A stretch of 23,952 nucleotides of DNA, taken from assembly GCA_045654565.1 (NCBI GenBank), contig JAZONP010000117.1, positions 1 to 23,952 of the forward strand, in the 5' to 3' direction. Positions within the stretch are counted from its first letter, which is position 1, and each line of letters begins with the position of its first letter. Shown here one piece after another: positions 8,466-16,080 of this stretch. Below the pieces are notes generated by a model. It saw nothing but the letters and a program-made list of their open reading frames with translations. It had not been told where the DNA came from and did no database searches. This DNA is from UBA1189 sp045654565. Lineage in GTDB: Bacteria; Bacteroidota; Bacteroidia; Bacteroidales; Bacteroidaceae. The position numbers were made by a program, and so were the translations under genes.

Positions 8466-9359
8466 TCAAATTACCGACGCAACGAAGAGCGATATGGTAA
8501 GCAGGAGACTAAAAATGAGCTGCAACTGAGCTGTGGCTGCATCGACAGGAGCGAGTACCTGTACGCCCTTCTTCTTAGCACTCAGTACGGTGCGTGCATT
8601 TTGCCAAGCCTTAGGAATAGCCAACGACACGATAAGGCTATACCAAGGAAGCCAACCACAGAATACGGAGGCAAAGACTAAGAGGAAAGGGAAGAGCACC
8701 TCAAAGGCATAAAGCTTCAAGGATGCATTGCGACCTATGAGCATAGCAAAGGTGCGTATCCCCGCCTCGCGGTCCGACTCGATATCGCGCGTATTATTGA
8801 CATGAAGGATTCCCACCGTGATGAGTCCAATGGGCAACGCAAGCACCAAGGCTGGTGTGTAGTACTCACTGATAGTAGCATAGGTGGTACCCATGATGGG
8901 AATGATGGCATAGGAGAGGAATATCACCAAATCACCCAAGGCAAAATACTTGAACGTAGCATAGGTGAGCGTAAAGAAAGCTCCACATACCGCAGAATAG
9001 AGAAGAGGCCAGCCTGAGCGAGAAAGGATATAGAACCCTATTGCTAGGCCCACCGCAAAGAGCGTGAGACTGAGGCGCATATACTCCTTTGTAGTAAAGC
9101 TACCATTAACAAGTGGCATAAAGTCTAAGCCTTTGTCGACCCCCTTCTTATAGTCACGGATATCGCTTAGCATATTACCCGAGGCATGAAAGAAAACAAT
9201 TCCTACCACAGCCAAAATACCATTGACCCAATCTATCGGGAGCCCAGACAAGTTGCATTTCCAAGTCATGTAGGCAAATGTTGCGAGTACTGGCATGGCT
9301 GAAGCAGGGAACGACCATGGACGAGTAGTGAGGATCCAATCTTTAACGGGATGTTTCAT
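8466..9359 (-). CDS. menA: 1,4-dihydroxy-2-naphthoate polyprenyltransferase
   Basis: A membrane UbiA-family prenyltransferase of 297 residues. It attaches the polyprenyl chain to 1,4-dihydroxy-2-naphthoate, giving demethylmenaquinone. Both aspartate-rich motifs that bind Mg-diphosphate are present: NMLSDIRDYKKGVD (62-75) and NNTRDIESD (188-196), with the following REAGIRTFAMLIGR typical of MenA. About eight or nine hydrophobic segments and the length fit the family. Its partner menG starts upstream and ends 38 nt before this gene, so the last two menaquinone steps are adjacent. The start MKHPVKDWILTTRPWSFPAS is typical. A terminator follows. Confidence 0.94.
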   Translation of the reverse strand: MKHPVKDWILTTRPWSFPASAMPVLATFAYMTWKCNLSGLPIDWVNGILAVVGIVFFHASGNMLSDIRDYKKGVDKGLDFMPLVNGSFTTKEYMRLSLTLFAVGLAIGFYILSRSGWPLLYSAVCGAFFTLTYATFKYFALGDLVIFLSYAIIPIMGTTYATISEYYTPALVLALPIGLITVGILHVNNTRDIESDREAGIRTFAMLIGRNASLKLYAFEVLFPFLLVFASVFCGWLPWYSLIVSLAIPKAWQNARTVLSAKKKGVQVLAPVDAATAQLQLIFSLLLTISLFVASVI

Positions 9360-9397
9360 AGTTGTCTTTAATATTTATTTGGTTTATGATAAAATTT

Positions 9398-10132
9398 CTA
9401 TTTCTCGGCAACATAGAGTGTACATATACCCATCGTAAGCCGACGAAAAACGGCTTGCGAAAAGCCATTCTTAAGAAGTATCTCACGCAACACCTCGCCT
9501 TGAGGAAAAGCCTTCATCGTCTCAGGCAGATAGGTATAGGCACTATCATCACCCGAGATGAGGCGTCCCACGACAGGCATTACCACCTTGGAATAGATAC
9601 CAAAAAGGAATCGCCAAAAGCTGTTGTGTGGGTAAGATAACTCAAGGAGCACAAGATGACCACCCTTGCTCAACACGCGGTGCATCTCGCGAAGGCACCC
9701 ATCGAGATTCTCAAAGTTGCGCACGCCAAATGTCACCGTGACAGCATCGAAACTCTCATCCGCAAACGAGAGATGGCTACAGTCCTCCTTCTGGAAACGT
9801 ACCACATCGTGCAGTCCCTCACGCACGGCCTTCTCATGCCCTACACGCATCATGCCGTCAGAGATATCAACTGCCATCACACGGTGCAGCCTCAACTTGC
9901 GTGCTGCGGCCAATGCAAAATCGCCCGTTCCCGTAGCCACATCAAGTACCGACTGCGGATTGTAGGAGGCCAAGGTGCGTATAGCCTTACGACGCCACAC
10001 ACGATCAAACCCAAAAGACAAAGTATGATTGAGCGTATCATAGGTGGGAGCGATGTTATCGAACAACTGTTCCACCTGCTCACGCTTATGGGCATTACCC
10101 TCGTAAGGCTTTATTTGTTCTTGGGCATACAT
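9398..10132 (-). CDS. menG: Demethylmenaquinone methyltransferase (UbiE/MenG family)
   Basis: A 244-residue cytosolic SAM-dependent methyltransferase that converts demethylmenaquinone to menaquinone, the likely quinone of anaerobic fumarate respiration in this group. Motifs: UbiE signature YDTLNHTLSFGFDRVWRRKA (31-50; the usual His of GxHRxW is Asp), SAM-binding VLDVATGTGD (62-71), acidic residue in VMAVDIS, VTFGVRNFEN, and RVLSKGGHLVLLELSYP. The family is also named ubiE; without ubiquinone in Bacteroidales, menG is the fitting name. It lies 9 nt after glsB and 38 nt before menA, so it is almost certainly cotranscribed with both. Confidence 0.95.
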   Translation of the reverse strand: MYAQEQIKPYEGNAHKREQVEQLFDNIAPTYDTLNHTLSFGFDRVWRRKAIRTLASYNPQSVLDVATGTGDFALAAARKLRLHRVMAVDISDGMMRVGHEKAVREGLHDVVRFQKEDCSHLSFADESFDAVTVTFGVRNFENLDGCLREMHRVLSKGGHLVLLELSYPHNSFWRFLFGIYSKVVMPVVGRLISGDDSAYTYLPETMKAFPQGEVLREILLKNGFSQAVFRRLTMGICTLYVAEK

Positions 10133-10141
10133 GCCTGCCTC

Positions 10142-11104
10142 TTATTTTGCTGGCGCATTACGGCGCACCTTACATTTCTCGAATGAGCCCATGTAGCGCT
10201 TGTACTTATCCTCGTAGATATCTGCTGCGGTAATAATCATGGCCGTATCGTAGCAGTCGCCGAAGTCTGGATCAAAGGTCGTTCCGAAGGTCTTCATCGT
10301 AGGAGACAATCCTATATACAAATGAATGAAGGGGGGAATGGTATCGCCCAATGACTTGACATAGTTGTTCAAGATAGCGTAGTTCTCCTTATAGTCAGCC
10401 CCCGTGAACATTTCCTTGAAGAAGGCCGCCTGCTCGGGAGTACAAGTCTCGGGATTCTTTGAGGTAATAAGTCCCTCACGATCGCCAAAACTCATGTCAA
10501 GGTAGTAGATCATAGCCTTGCGGCTCATTTCGGGGCTGGTCTTATAGATGGTAACCTTACCCGAGAGATACTTCACCGTAGGATCAGAGGCAACAAGACC
10601 GCCAATACCATCCCAAAGGTTATCAAGTGCAAAGAGTGCCTTGCGACCACCTGCTGCAGACTGATATTTAGGTTGCACGAAAGCACGCGCCATCTCGATG
10701 CAGTGGGGGAACTCATTGTCAAGAAACTTCTGCGAAAAGTCAAAGAGGTGCTCAGTATTCACATAGGGCTGACCATTCGCATGAAACGAAGCCATTCTCC
10801 AACGTGTAAAGCGGTAACCACCAATGATTTCCTCAGCCTCGGGATTCCACACCACGAGTTGAAAGCAAGCCTTATCCTCAAGGTCGAAATGGTCGAGGTC
10901 GCACTCGGTTCCACTACCACCACCTACAGCACGGAACGAGACCTCACGCAAGCGACCTATCTCACGCAACACGTGAGGCGCATTTTCGTTGTTTACCACA
11001 TAAAGCTCATTGTCACCACGATTGGTGTAACGGAGAAATGTCTCATCGTTGAGTTCGCTCTTGAGCAACTCCACATCTACAGGGGGAATGATAGGAGGAA
11101 GCAT
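10142..11104 (-). CDS. glsB: Glycine N-acyltransferase of glycine-lipid synthesis (GlsB-like, GNAT fold)
   Basis: A 320-residue GNAT-type acyltransferase related to the N-terminal part of OlsB ornithine-lipid synthases. In Bacteroides the homologue GlsB acylates glycine with a 3-hydroxy fatty acid, giving commendamide-type N-acyl glycine, the precursor of glycine lipids. In the sequence: LREVSFRAVGGGSGTECDLDHFD (about 52-74), FQLVVWNPEAEEIIGGYRFT (81-100) and IEMARAFVQPKYQS (136-149), which matches the OlsB-type ELGRSCVxPxYR block. There is no signal peptide or membrane segment. The neighbour upstream on the same strand is the PlsC-like partner glsA, the pairing known from B. thetaiotaomicron. 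It is followed by menG after 9 nt. Substrate preference is inferred from family and context. Confidence 0.87.
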   Translation of the reverse strand: MLPPIIPPVDVELLKSELNDETFLRYTNRGDNELYVVNNENAPHVLREIGRLREVSFRAVGGGSGTECDLDHFDLEDKACFQLVVWNPEAEEIIGGYRFTRWRMASFHANGQPYVNTEHLFDFSQKFLDNEFPHCIEMARAFVQPKYQSAAGGRKALFALDNLWDGIGGLVASDPTVKYLSGKVTIYKTSPEMSRKAMIYYLDMSFGDREGLITSKNPETCTPEQAAFFKEMFTGADYKENYAILNNYVKSLGDTIPPFIHLYIGLSPTMKTFGTTFDPDFGDCYDTAMIITAADIYEDKYKRYMGSFEKCKVRRNAPAK

Positions 11105-11108
11105 ATTA

Positions 11109-11141
11109 AAATTTACTATTTACAAATTTACTATCTACTAT
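11109..11141. repeat. Short A/T-rich direct repeat in glsA-glsB gap
   Basis: AAATTTACTAT occurs at 11109-11119 and 11124-11134 (period 15), followed by a partial CTACTAT. On the minus strand this places TAAATTTG (11130-11123), a perfect TAnnTTTG match, about 19 nt before the glsB ATG. There is no TTTG at the -33 spacing and little room for a leader, so promoter function is doubtful. The 106-bp gap is otherwise featureless. Confidence 0.5.
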
Positions 11142-11210
11142 TTATTGGGATCACCTTGAAGAAATCGTTCTACAAATGATACATTTAAATTGCCAAATTG
11201 TAAATTGATA

Positions 11211-12062
11211 CTACATATTAGGAACACAGCCATTGCCCTCAGCCAAAGCCTTCACACGCTCTCTCATGTCGGCAGCCCATTGAAGGTCTGTCTTTGACTT
11301 GTCGAATGTGGTATAAGGCACAGGTTTGCCAAAGGTGATGACAAATTCGTTGCCACGCTGCTTGAACAGTTCGTCTACGAGATAGAGCATACCGATATTT
11401 ATCTTCAAGCCTAAGAACTTGCTCAGTTTGCTGAGGAAGAAATACCACCGAGAGTTATGTCCCGAGATATGCACGGGCACCACATCGCGTTCATAGCGGC
11501 GGGCTTGTGTGACAAACATCTTCTTCCACGGCATCTCGGTGACTTTGCCCTTCACCTTCTTGGCACAGAGCCCAGCGGGAAACACCACGACTTGCTGGTC
11601 AGAGGTAAACATCTTGGAAATGCGCTCTCCAAGGTCACGACTCTGCTTGGAAGAGAGATTGTTCACGGGAGTGAAGAACTCTGCTAACGGTTTCAGATTA
11701 GCCATGATAGGAGTCACGGGAACTTGAAACCCTTCACCATACAAACGGCGGAAAACAGAGCCGATAATCAAGGCTTCGGGACCACCAAGCGGGTGGTTAC
11801 ACACAAACAGATACTTTTTGTTGGCATCCAAATGTTCCTCACCCCGAGTGCGATAGGTGATATCAAGATAGTTAAGTGCTTCATCAAAAAAGCCCACTCC
11901 CTTGTAGTGCTCCACAGACATCACGACACTATTGATATCGTCTTGATGAACGCGACGTTTGAGGAAGTTGATGGCGAAGCGTGGCAACTTCTTGCGCAGC
12001 TTCGGTCCCAGCATCTTATCAAGATCGAGAAGATAATTTTCTCTTTCGTTGAATTTCTCCAT
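11211..12062 (-). CDS. glsA: Glycine-lipid O-acyltransferase (GlsA-like, PlsC superfamily)
   Basis: A 283-residue acyltransferase of the lysophospholipid-acyltransferase superfamily. In Bacteroides GlsA adds the second acyl chain to N-acyl glycine to form the diacyl glycine lipid at the inner membrane. Motif I is VCNHPLGGPEAL (87-98): His90 with Glu96, where the superfamily has HX4D and this subfamily, by my recollection, usually HPLGGxD. Motif III-like FPAGL lies at 161-165, and PVTPIMANLKPLAEFFTPVNN at about 115-135. The start overlaps the permease gene by 44 nt in another frame; the inner ATG at 12014 would follow the permease stop but would lose the LLDLDKML block that looks family-like, so 12062 is kept. 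It is followed by glsB after 106 nt. Confidence 0.86.
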   Translation of the reverse strand: MEKFNERENYLLDLDKMLGPKLRKKLPRFAINFLKRRVHQDDINSVVMSVEHYKGVGFFDEALNYLDITYRTRGEEHLDANKKYLFVCNHPLGGPEALIIGSVFRRLYGEGFQVPVTPIMANLKPLAEFFTPVNNLSSKQSRDLGERISKMFTSDQQVVVFPAGLCAKKVKGKVTEMPWKKMFVTQARRYERDVVPVHISGHNSRWYFFLSKLSKFLGLKINIGMLYLVDELFKQRGNEFVITFGKPVPYTTFDKSKTDLQWAADMRERVKALAEGNGCVPNM

Positions 12063-13416
12063 AGTTCTTACGAATCATCCAGTAAAAAGCAAATCCGACA
12101 GCAATCCATACCAACAGAATCACGCGACTCTGTACAGAAAGATAGCCAGGCATACCGGGAATAAGCAACAGTGCAAGGAAGAAGAGAGAGAACAAACAAC
12201 CCGCGATTCCTATCCATACCTGCTTTGTATCACCAACCTTACGAGCCATGATGGCAGCCGATGCGGTGGTATAGGCAAATACGATGGCTGCACCTACGCT
12301 GGTCATATCAACAATCCACACCAACACCTCGCGGCCAAACCAAGGAGCAAAAAGACTCGCTACCATCGTAAAGAGGATGGCATTGCGCGGTGTACCATGC
12401 TTGACTGACATCTGCTTGAAGAAAGCAGGCAGGCTGCCCTCATCGGCCATTGCATACATGAGGCGTGAGGTAGAGATATAGAACGCGTTCATACCCGAAA
12501 TCACGGCGCAGAACATAGCAATACCAAGGAAGATGAGACCAAGAATACCGAACGTGTTACGAACGACATATCCCGTTTCCCAGTTCTCACCCAAAGCAAG
12601 CAGTTCCTGCCAAGGCATGAGACCAGCTGCCGTCACCGTGCACATCGCCACATAGAGCAGTGCAGCAATGAAGATGGCGAGTATCATGATGCGGGTCGAC
12701 TTCTTATGGTCAAAGTTGTACTCCTCGGCACTCTGCGGTATACAGTCAAAACCGATGAACGCCCATGGCGCCATAGCTACGATGCTAAATATACCTTGCC
12801 ACCAGTTGGTGTTCTCGGGAAATCCAGGAGTCAGATTACTCCAATCAGCCTTACCAAGCACCAAGAACGAAATCAAACAGATACATCCCACAAGCGTGAG
12901 TGCAATGGCAGTCTGTAGCCATGCAGCCTGCTTGATGCCTTTGATATTGATGAGCGCCATGATGATAATGAAGGCTGAGGCCAGTACTACCTCACCAGCA
13001 TAAACATCCCACCCTGCAACCTGGTACAGGAGACCACGCTGTACGATACCGGGGAACAGGTAACGGCTGATGAGCGCCAACGCCGTAGCATTGAGCGGTA
13101 TGAGGCTCCAATAAGCCAATATCATGCCCCATCCACAAACAAACGCATTACGCTTGCCAATAGCCTCTTTGGCATAGATAAACTCACCTCCACTGACGGG
13201 GTACTTACGGATGAGGTATCCGTAACTCAATGCGATGACGATAATCAGTACAGCTCCGATGAGCATACCCAATGCTGTACCCAAAGGACCTGCCTTCGGG
13301 AGAAACGCATTACCAGGGAGCACAAAGCATCCCCATCCGATGATTGCGCCCAACGCCAAAGCCCATACATCTATGGGACGCATCGAACGCTTAAACTTAC
13401 CATTAGTATTTGACAT
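12019..13416 (-). CDS. APC-superfamily amino-acid permease
   Basis: A 465-residue inner-membrane transporter with about twelve hydrophobic helices. The first helix carries the APC signature GAIIGWGCFVLPG (23-35), and YPVSGGEFIYAKEAIG follows helix 2, as in amino-acid/polyamine permeases. The highly charged tail KNYGEIQRKRKLSSRS is cytosolic. Substrate cannot be read from sequence; an ethanolamine/amino-acid permease subgroup is possible. Its last 44 nt overlap glsA, so translation of the two is likely coupled. Supply of glycine for glycine-lipid synthesis is an attractive but untested inference. A good promoter lies upstream, making this the first gene of the permease-gls-men unit. Confidence 0.9.
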   Translation of the reverse strand: MSNTNGKFKRSMRPIDVWALALGAIIGWGCFVLPGNAFLPKAGPLGTALGMLIGAVLIIVIALSYGYLIRKYPVSGGEFIYAKEAIGKRNAFVCGWGMILAYWSLIPLNATALALISRYLFPGIVQRGLLYQVAGWDVYAGEVVLASAFIIIMALINIKGIKQAAWLQTAIALTLVGCICLISFLVLGKADWSNLTPGFPENTNWWQGIFSIVAMAPWAFIGFDCIPQSAEEYNFDHKKSTRIMILAIFIAALLYVAMCTVTAAGLMPWQELLALGENWETGYVVRNTFGILGLIFLGIAMFCAVISGMNAFYISTSRLMYAMADEGSLPAFFKQMSVKHGTPRNAILFTMVASLFAPWFGREVLVWIVDMTSVGAAIVFAYTTASAAIMARKVGDTKQVWIGIAGCLFSLFFLALLLIPGMPGYLSVQSRVILLVWIAVGFAFYWMIRKNYGEIQRKRKLSSRS

Positions 13417-13468
13417 AGTTTTACGTTTTTATTGATCCTGCTGACGCCGATCAATCGTTAATATCCGC

Positions 13469-13500
13469 CAAAGGTAGGCATTTTATTTTTATTTAAGAAA
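13469..13500 (-). promoter_or_regulatory. Promoter of the permease-gls-men operon
   Basis: In minus-strand reading TTTC (13500-13497), a 20-nt spacer and TACCTTTG (13476-13469) match the Bacteroidetes promoter, with the -7 box perfect and the -33 box one base off. The transcript would carry a leader of roughly 45 nt before the permease ATG at 13416. No other clear promoter lies between here and the menA terminator. Confidence 0.7.
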
Positions 13501-13547
13501 TATAAAGAACATTTTTACATATCCCTTTTTTGGGCAGAGACTTCTTT

Positions 13548-13587
13548 AAAAAGGACAGGAGCCATCCGACCTAGACCGGATAGCTCC
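13548..13587 (-). terminator. Terminator of the DUF4493/PCMD operon
   Basis: Minus-strand hairpin GGAGC-T-ATCCG (13587-13577) against CGGAT-G-GCTCC (13568-13558), with one internal mismatch and an 8-nt loop. It is followed after a few bases by TTTTT (13552-13548). It lies 24 nt after the stop of the last operon gene and upstream of the permease promoter, so it separates the two units. Confidence 0.8.
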
Positions 13588-13611
13588 AATTTCATATTAT
13601 TCATAAATTGA

Positions 13612-14289
13612 TTAATCACGAACATGAACATTGAGTACATCATCAACCCCATATGAATAAGTTATGAGATAGCACCTTCCACTCTGAGCTGATACAAAAA
13701 GTTTTGGTGGATAAGAATGAGTTACTCCATCGATATTTGTAGCACTGAGAGCATGAGTAAATCCTTCATCAGCAACATCAAAATACGCTTTTTCTCCTTC
13801 ATGGATAACCACTTCGCGAGTGCCACTCTTCAATCTGAGTTGATGAGAAGTAAATAGTTCATCAAACGACTCTGGCAACTCTAAGCCTACTGCATAATTG
13901 GTCATTGGCACCGAAATGGAAAGATTACCTCTTTCACCGCTCCGTAACGTTACCTCCTTACTGCCATAGTAACAGGGTTCTCCCCTTCCTCCATTGGCCT
14001 CATGCCAAGTCGTAAGATTATCGGTATGCACACACACGGTGAAGGTACCCGCTCTCATCGGGATTTCACTAGAGACTTCACCCGCAGCTATCCGCTTATA
14101 TACCTTCCCCGTAGCATCAAGGATTGTTACAGCCAAATCAGCATCAATAGCTCGCGTAACAACTACAGGAACATGAGCACAAGTTATATCAAGTTTTAGC
14201 ACACATTCTTCCTGCTCGAGGAACTCGCCCTGTTGCTGACAGGCAGTAAGGGTCAAAAGGCCCAACATCACATATAATACCCGTTTCAT
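13612..14289 (-). CDS. DUF4493-type lipoprotein, minimal (225 aa)
   Basis: Last gene of the seven-gene envelope operon. A lipoprotein signal MKRVLYVMLGLLTLTAC gives lipidated Cys17. A first beta-strand (CVLKLDITCAH) is followed by VVTRAIDADLAVTILDATGK, holding the TRA motif (Arg46) found in all five DUF4493 proteins here. The DUF4493-like core follows: MRAGTFTVCVHT, EPCYYGSKEVTL and VPMTNYAVGLELPESFDEL. There is no extra C-terminal domain, unlike its siblings; it ends LITYSYGVDDVLNVHVRD. The family is a Bacteroidales surface-lipoprotein family of unknown function. It begins directly after the stop of the 596-residue lipoprotein gene (zero gap), suggesting coupled expression. Family call is by pattern, and weaker here than for the longer members. 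Confidence 0.78.
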   Translation of the reverse strand: MKRVLYVMLGLLTLTACQQQGEFLEQEECVLKLDITCAHVPVVVTRAIDADLAVTILDATGKVYKRIAAGEVSSEIPMRAGTFTVCVHTDNLTTWHEANGGRGEPCYYGSKEVTLRSGERGNLSISVPMTNYAVGLELPESFDELFTSHQLRLKSGTREVVIHEGEKAYFDVADEGFTHALSATNIDGVTHSYPPKLFVSAQSGRCYLITYSYGVDDVLNVHVRD

Positions 14290-16080
14290 TTACTTTCCAT
14301 ATTTAAGGTTAAGAGAATAGATGTTTGTATATGATTTATCACTGCGACACTTGATGGAAGTTGTTTGACTATTTGATACATAAGTCTTGCTTCCCGAGTA
14401 GTTGCTTGAACTTTCAGAGAACAAATTACCTCTTTGAGTCTGTGAAAACACCTCTGTCGAACCTATAGTAATCGTAAACTTGGTGGTAGATAAAAGCGTT
14501 GCAGCAGCACGAATCTTGACGTTATAGTCCATAGCTACTTGAGTTTGGGCTGGGATAGCAAGTCCTGTATTGGTAATTTCACCTTCAGACAAACGAGTTT
14601 CTCCACTATTGAAAGAGACAGTTCCAGAGGTTTTACTCCATCCCATATCCGTACTTGGTGGAGCATACGACACAGGAAGACCGGTAATATAGAAATCCTT
14701 TGTGCTGCTTGCCGACGCACCATCAAAAGTAGCATCTGCACGCAATTGATAGGGATCAAAACTGGGTGCTTGACCAGCTAGAACATCTCTGTAAAAACGA
14801 TTTTTCTTAGGCGTCACATTTTCTGTATAACCTGAGCCATAACGGAAAGTGAAAGTGTAATCATACTTGGCCAAGAGAGTCTCACTCACATTAAGCGCAA
14901 CTGAGATGTCGTATACAGAGCCGCAATCACATGCGTTTGCCGCATCAATATTTCCTTCCAAGTATTTAGAGTAAGACGTATACCCTCCAAGCGTTATCTT
15001 CAGCTCAGGGCTACCGATAGTAAAGGTGCGCCTACCGACCTCTTTTGCCATGTCTCCATCAACGAGATAGCAAGTGGCAAGATAATTTCCCGAAGGCAAG
15101 TAGGAATGTTCCGAAGAACTATCATAGGAAGAAAACAAGTCACCACTACCCTCTGAACGACGAACTTCTTCACTTGCCGCATTGGTCACCACGACACGCC
15201 ACTGCAAATTTGGGTCGGGATAGGAATGAACAAATCGGACATCCGTACCTACCAACATTCCTGCATCGTCATAGTGATGTTGCGCTGTAGCTGCGGGTGC
15301 TGGGAACCATGACAAGGGAATGGTTTCTTCAATAGAAACGGTCTCCACATCAACCTTTGCAATATTTACCTCCAACTCACTCTCAGGCAAGGTCAAAGTT
15401 ACGATAGCGTGGTCCGCTGCTGCAAAGGGGGATGGCAGGTAATCGGATTGAAGTTCGCACGAAACAACCTCACCATTCTCACGCAAGACACCATAGAAAA
15501 ACAATGTCGGTTGACTTCCTGCAGGGAAGTAGACACTAACGTTCTTTTCTTCCTCGGTAATGGCCAAAGAATGGCTGCCAACACGCACAATCACGCCATA
15601 TTTCTCGTAATACTGTTCAAAGCGAGCATTCTCAGCGTCATTACGTCCGAAAATGACAGACACCAATGCATTAGCCACACGACAAGGGATAAGCACCGAG
15701 GTCGCAGCATCCTTCTCAATCTCCGCGACAGCAGTACCTTCATAGTAAGGTGCATCTTTACCAATCGTCACATTTTCCCCATGATAAGCAATGATTTCAT
15801 AAGTGCCCACTTTAAGTTCCAATTCATCGACAAACTTTCCATCGTAGCACACATTATCATTGCGTTGTACACGCAAATTAAACTTTTCGACTAGAGGTTT
15901 TCCCAGCTGTGCTGGCGTAGCGCGCGTTTCTTCCACTTTGGAAGTTTGTCCTATACTAAGACACAAAGTCCCATTGGATGGAATGATATCCTCTTCTTGG
16001 CTACATCCACTCACGAATATAGTCACAGTCACAAGGAGCATCAAGACAATCAAGATATTATATTGTTTGCTTCTAATCAT
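14290..16080 (-). CDS. Large DUF4493 lipoprotein (596 aa) with C-terminal beta domains
   Basis: Lipoprotein signal ending FVSGC gives lipidated Cys26, followed by SQEED, an acidic stretch resembling Bacteroidetes surface-export signals. DUF4493 core at about 36-240: LCLSIG strand, ETRA (Arg53), VGTYEIIAYHGENV, DAPYYEG, CRVANALVSVIF. Three further regions at about 260-355, 358-470 and 470-596 look beta-rich; the first ends with PSGNYLATCYLVDG, and the last has TTKFTITIGSTEVFSQ and ends SYTNIYSLNLKYGK. I do not recognise these. It is the largest DUF4493 protein in the operon and the only one with several unrelated C-terminal domains, so a tip or ligand-binding subunit is conceivable. The start overlaps the PCMD gene upstream by 4 nt (ATGA), a sign of translational coupling. 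Confidence 0.85.
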   Translation of the reverse strand: MIRSKQYNILIVLMLLVTVTIFVSGCSQEEDIIPSNGTLCLSIGQTSKVEETRATPAQLGKPLVEKFNLRVQRNDNVCYDGKFVDELELKVGTYEIIAYHGENVTIGKDAPYYEGTAVAEIEKDAATSVLIPCRVANALVSVIFGRNDAENARFEQYYEKYGVIVRVGSHSLAITEEEKNVSVYFPAGSQPTLFFYGVLRENGEVVSCELQSDYLPSPFAAADHAIVTLTLPESELEVNIAKVDVETVSIEETIPLSWFPAPAATAQHHYDDAGMLVGTDVRFVHSYPDPNLQWRVVVTNAASEEVRRSEGSGDLFSSYDSSSEHSYLPSGNYLATCYLVDGDMAKEVGRRTFTIGSPELKITLGGYTSYSKYLEGNIDAANACDCGSVYDISVALNVSETLLAKYDYTFTFRYGSGYTENVTPKKNRFYRDVLAGQAPSFDPYQLRADATFDGASASSTKDFYITGLPVSYAPPSTDMGWSKTSGTVSFNSGETRLSEGEITNTGLAIPAQTQVAMDYNVKIRAAATLLSTTKFTITIGSTEVFSQTQRGNLFSESSSNYSGSKTYVSNSQTTSIKCRSDKSYTNIYSLNLKYGK

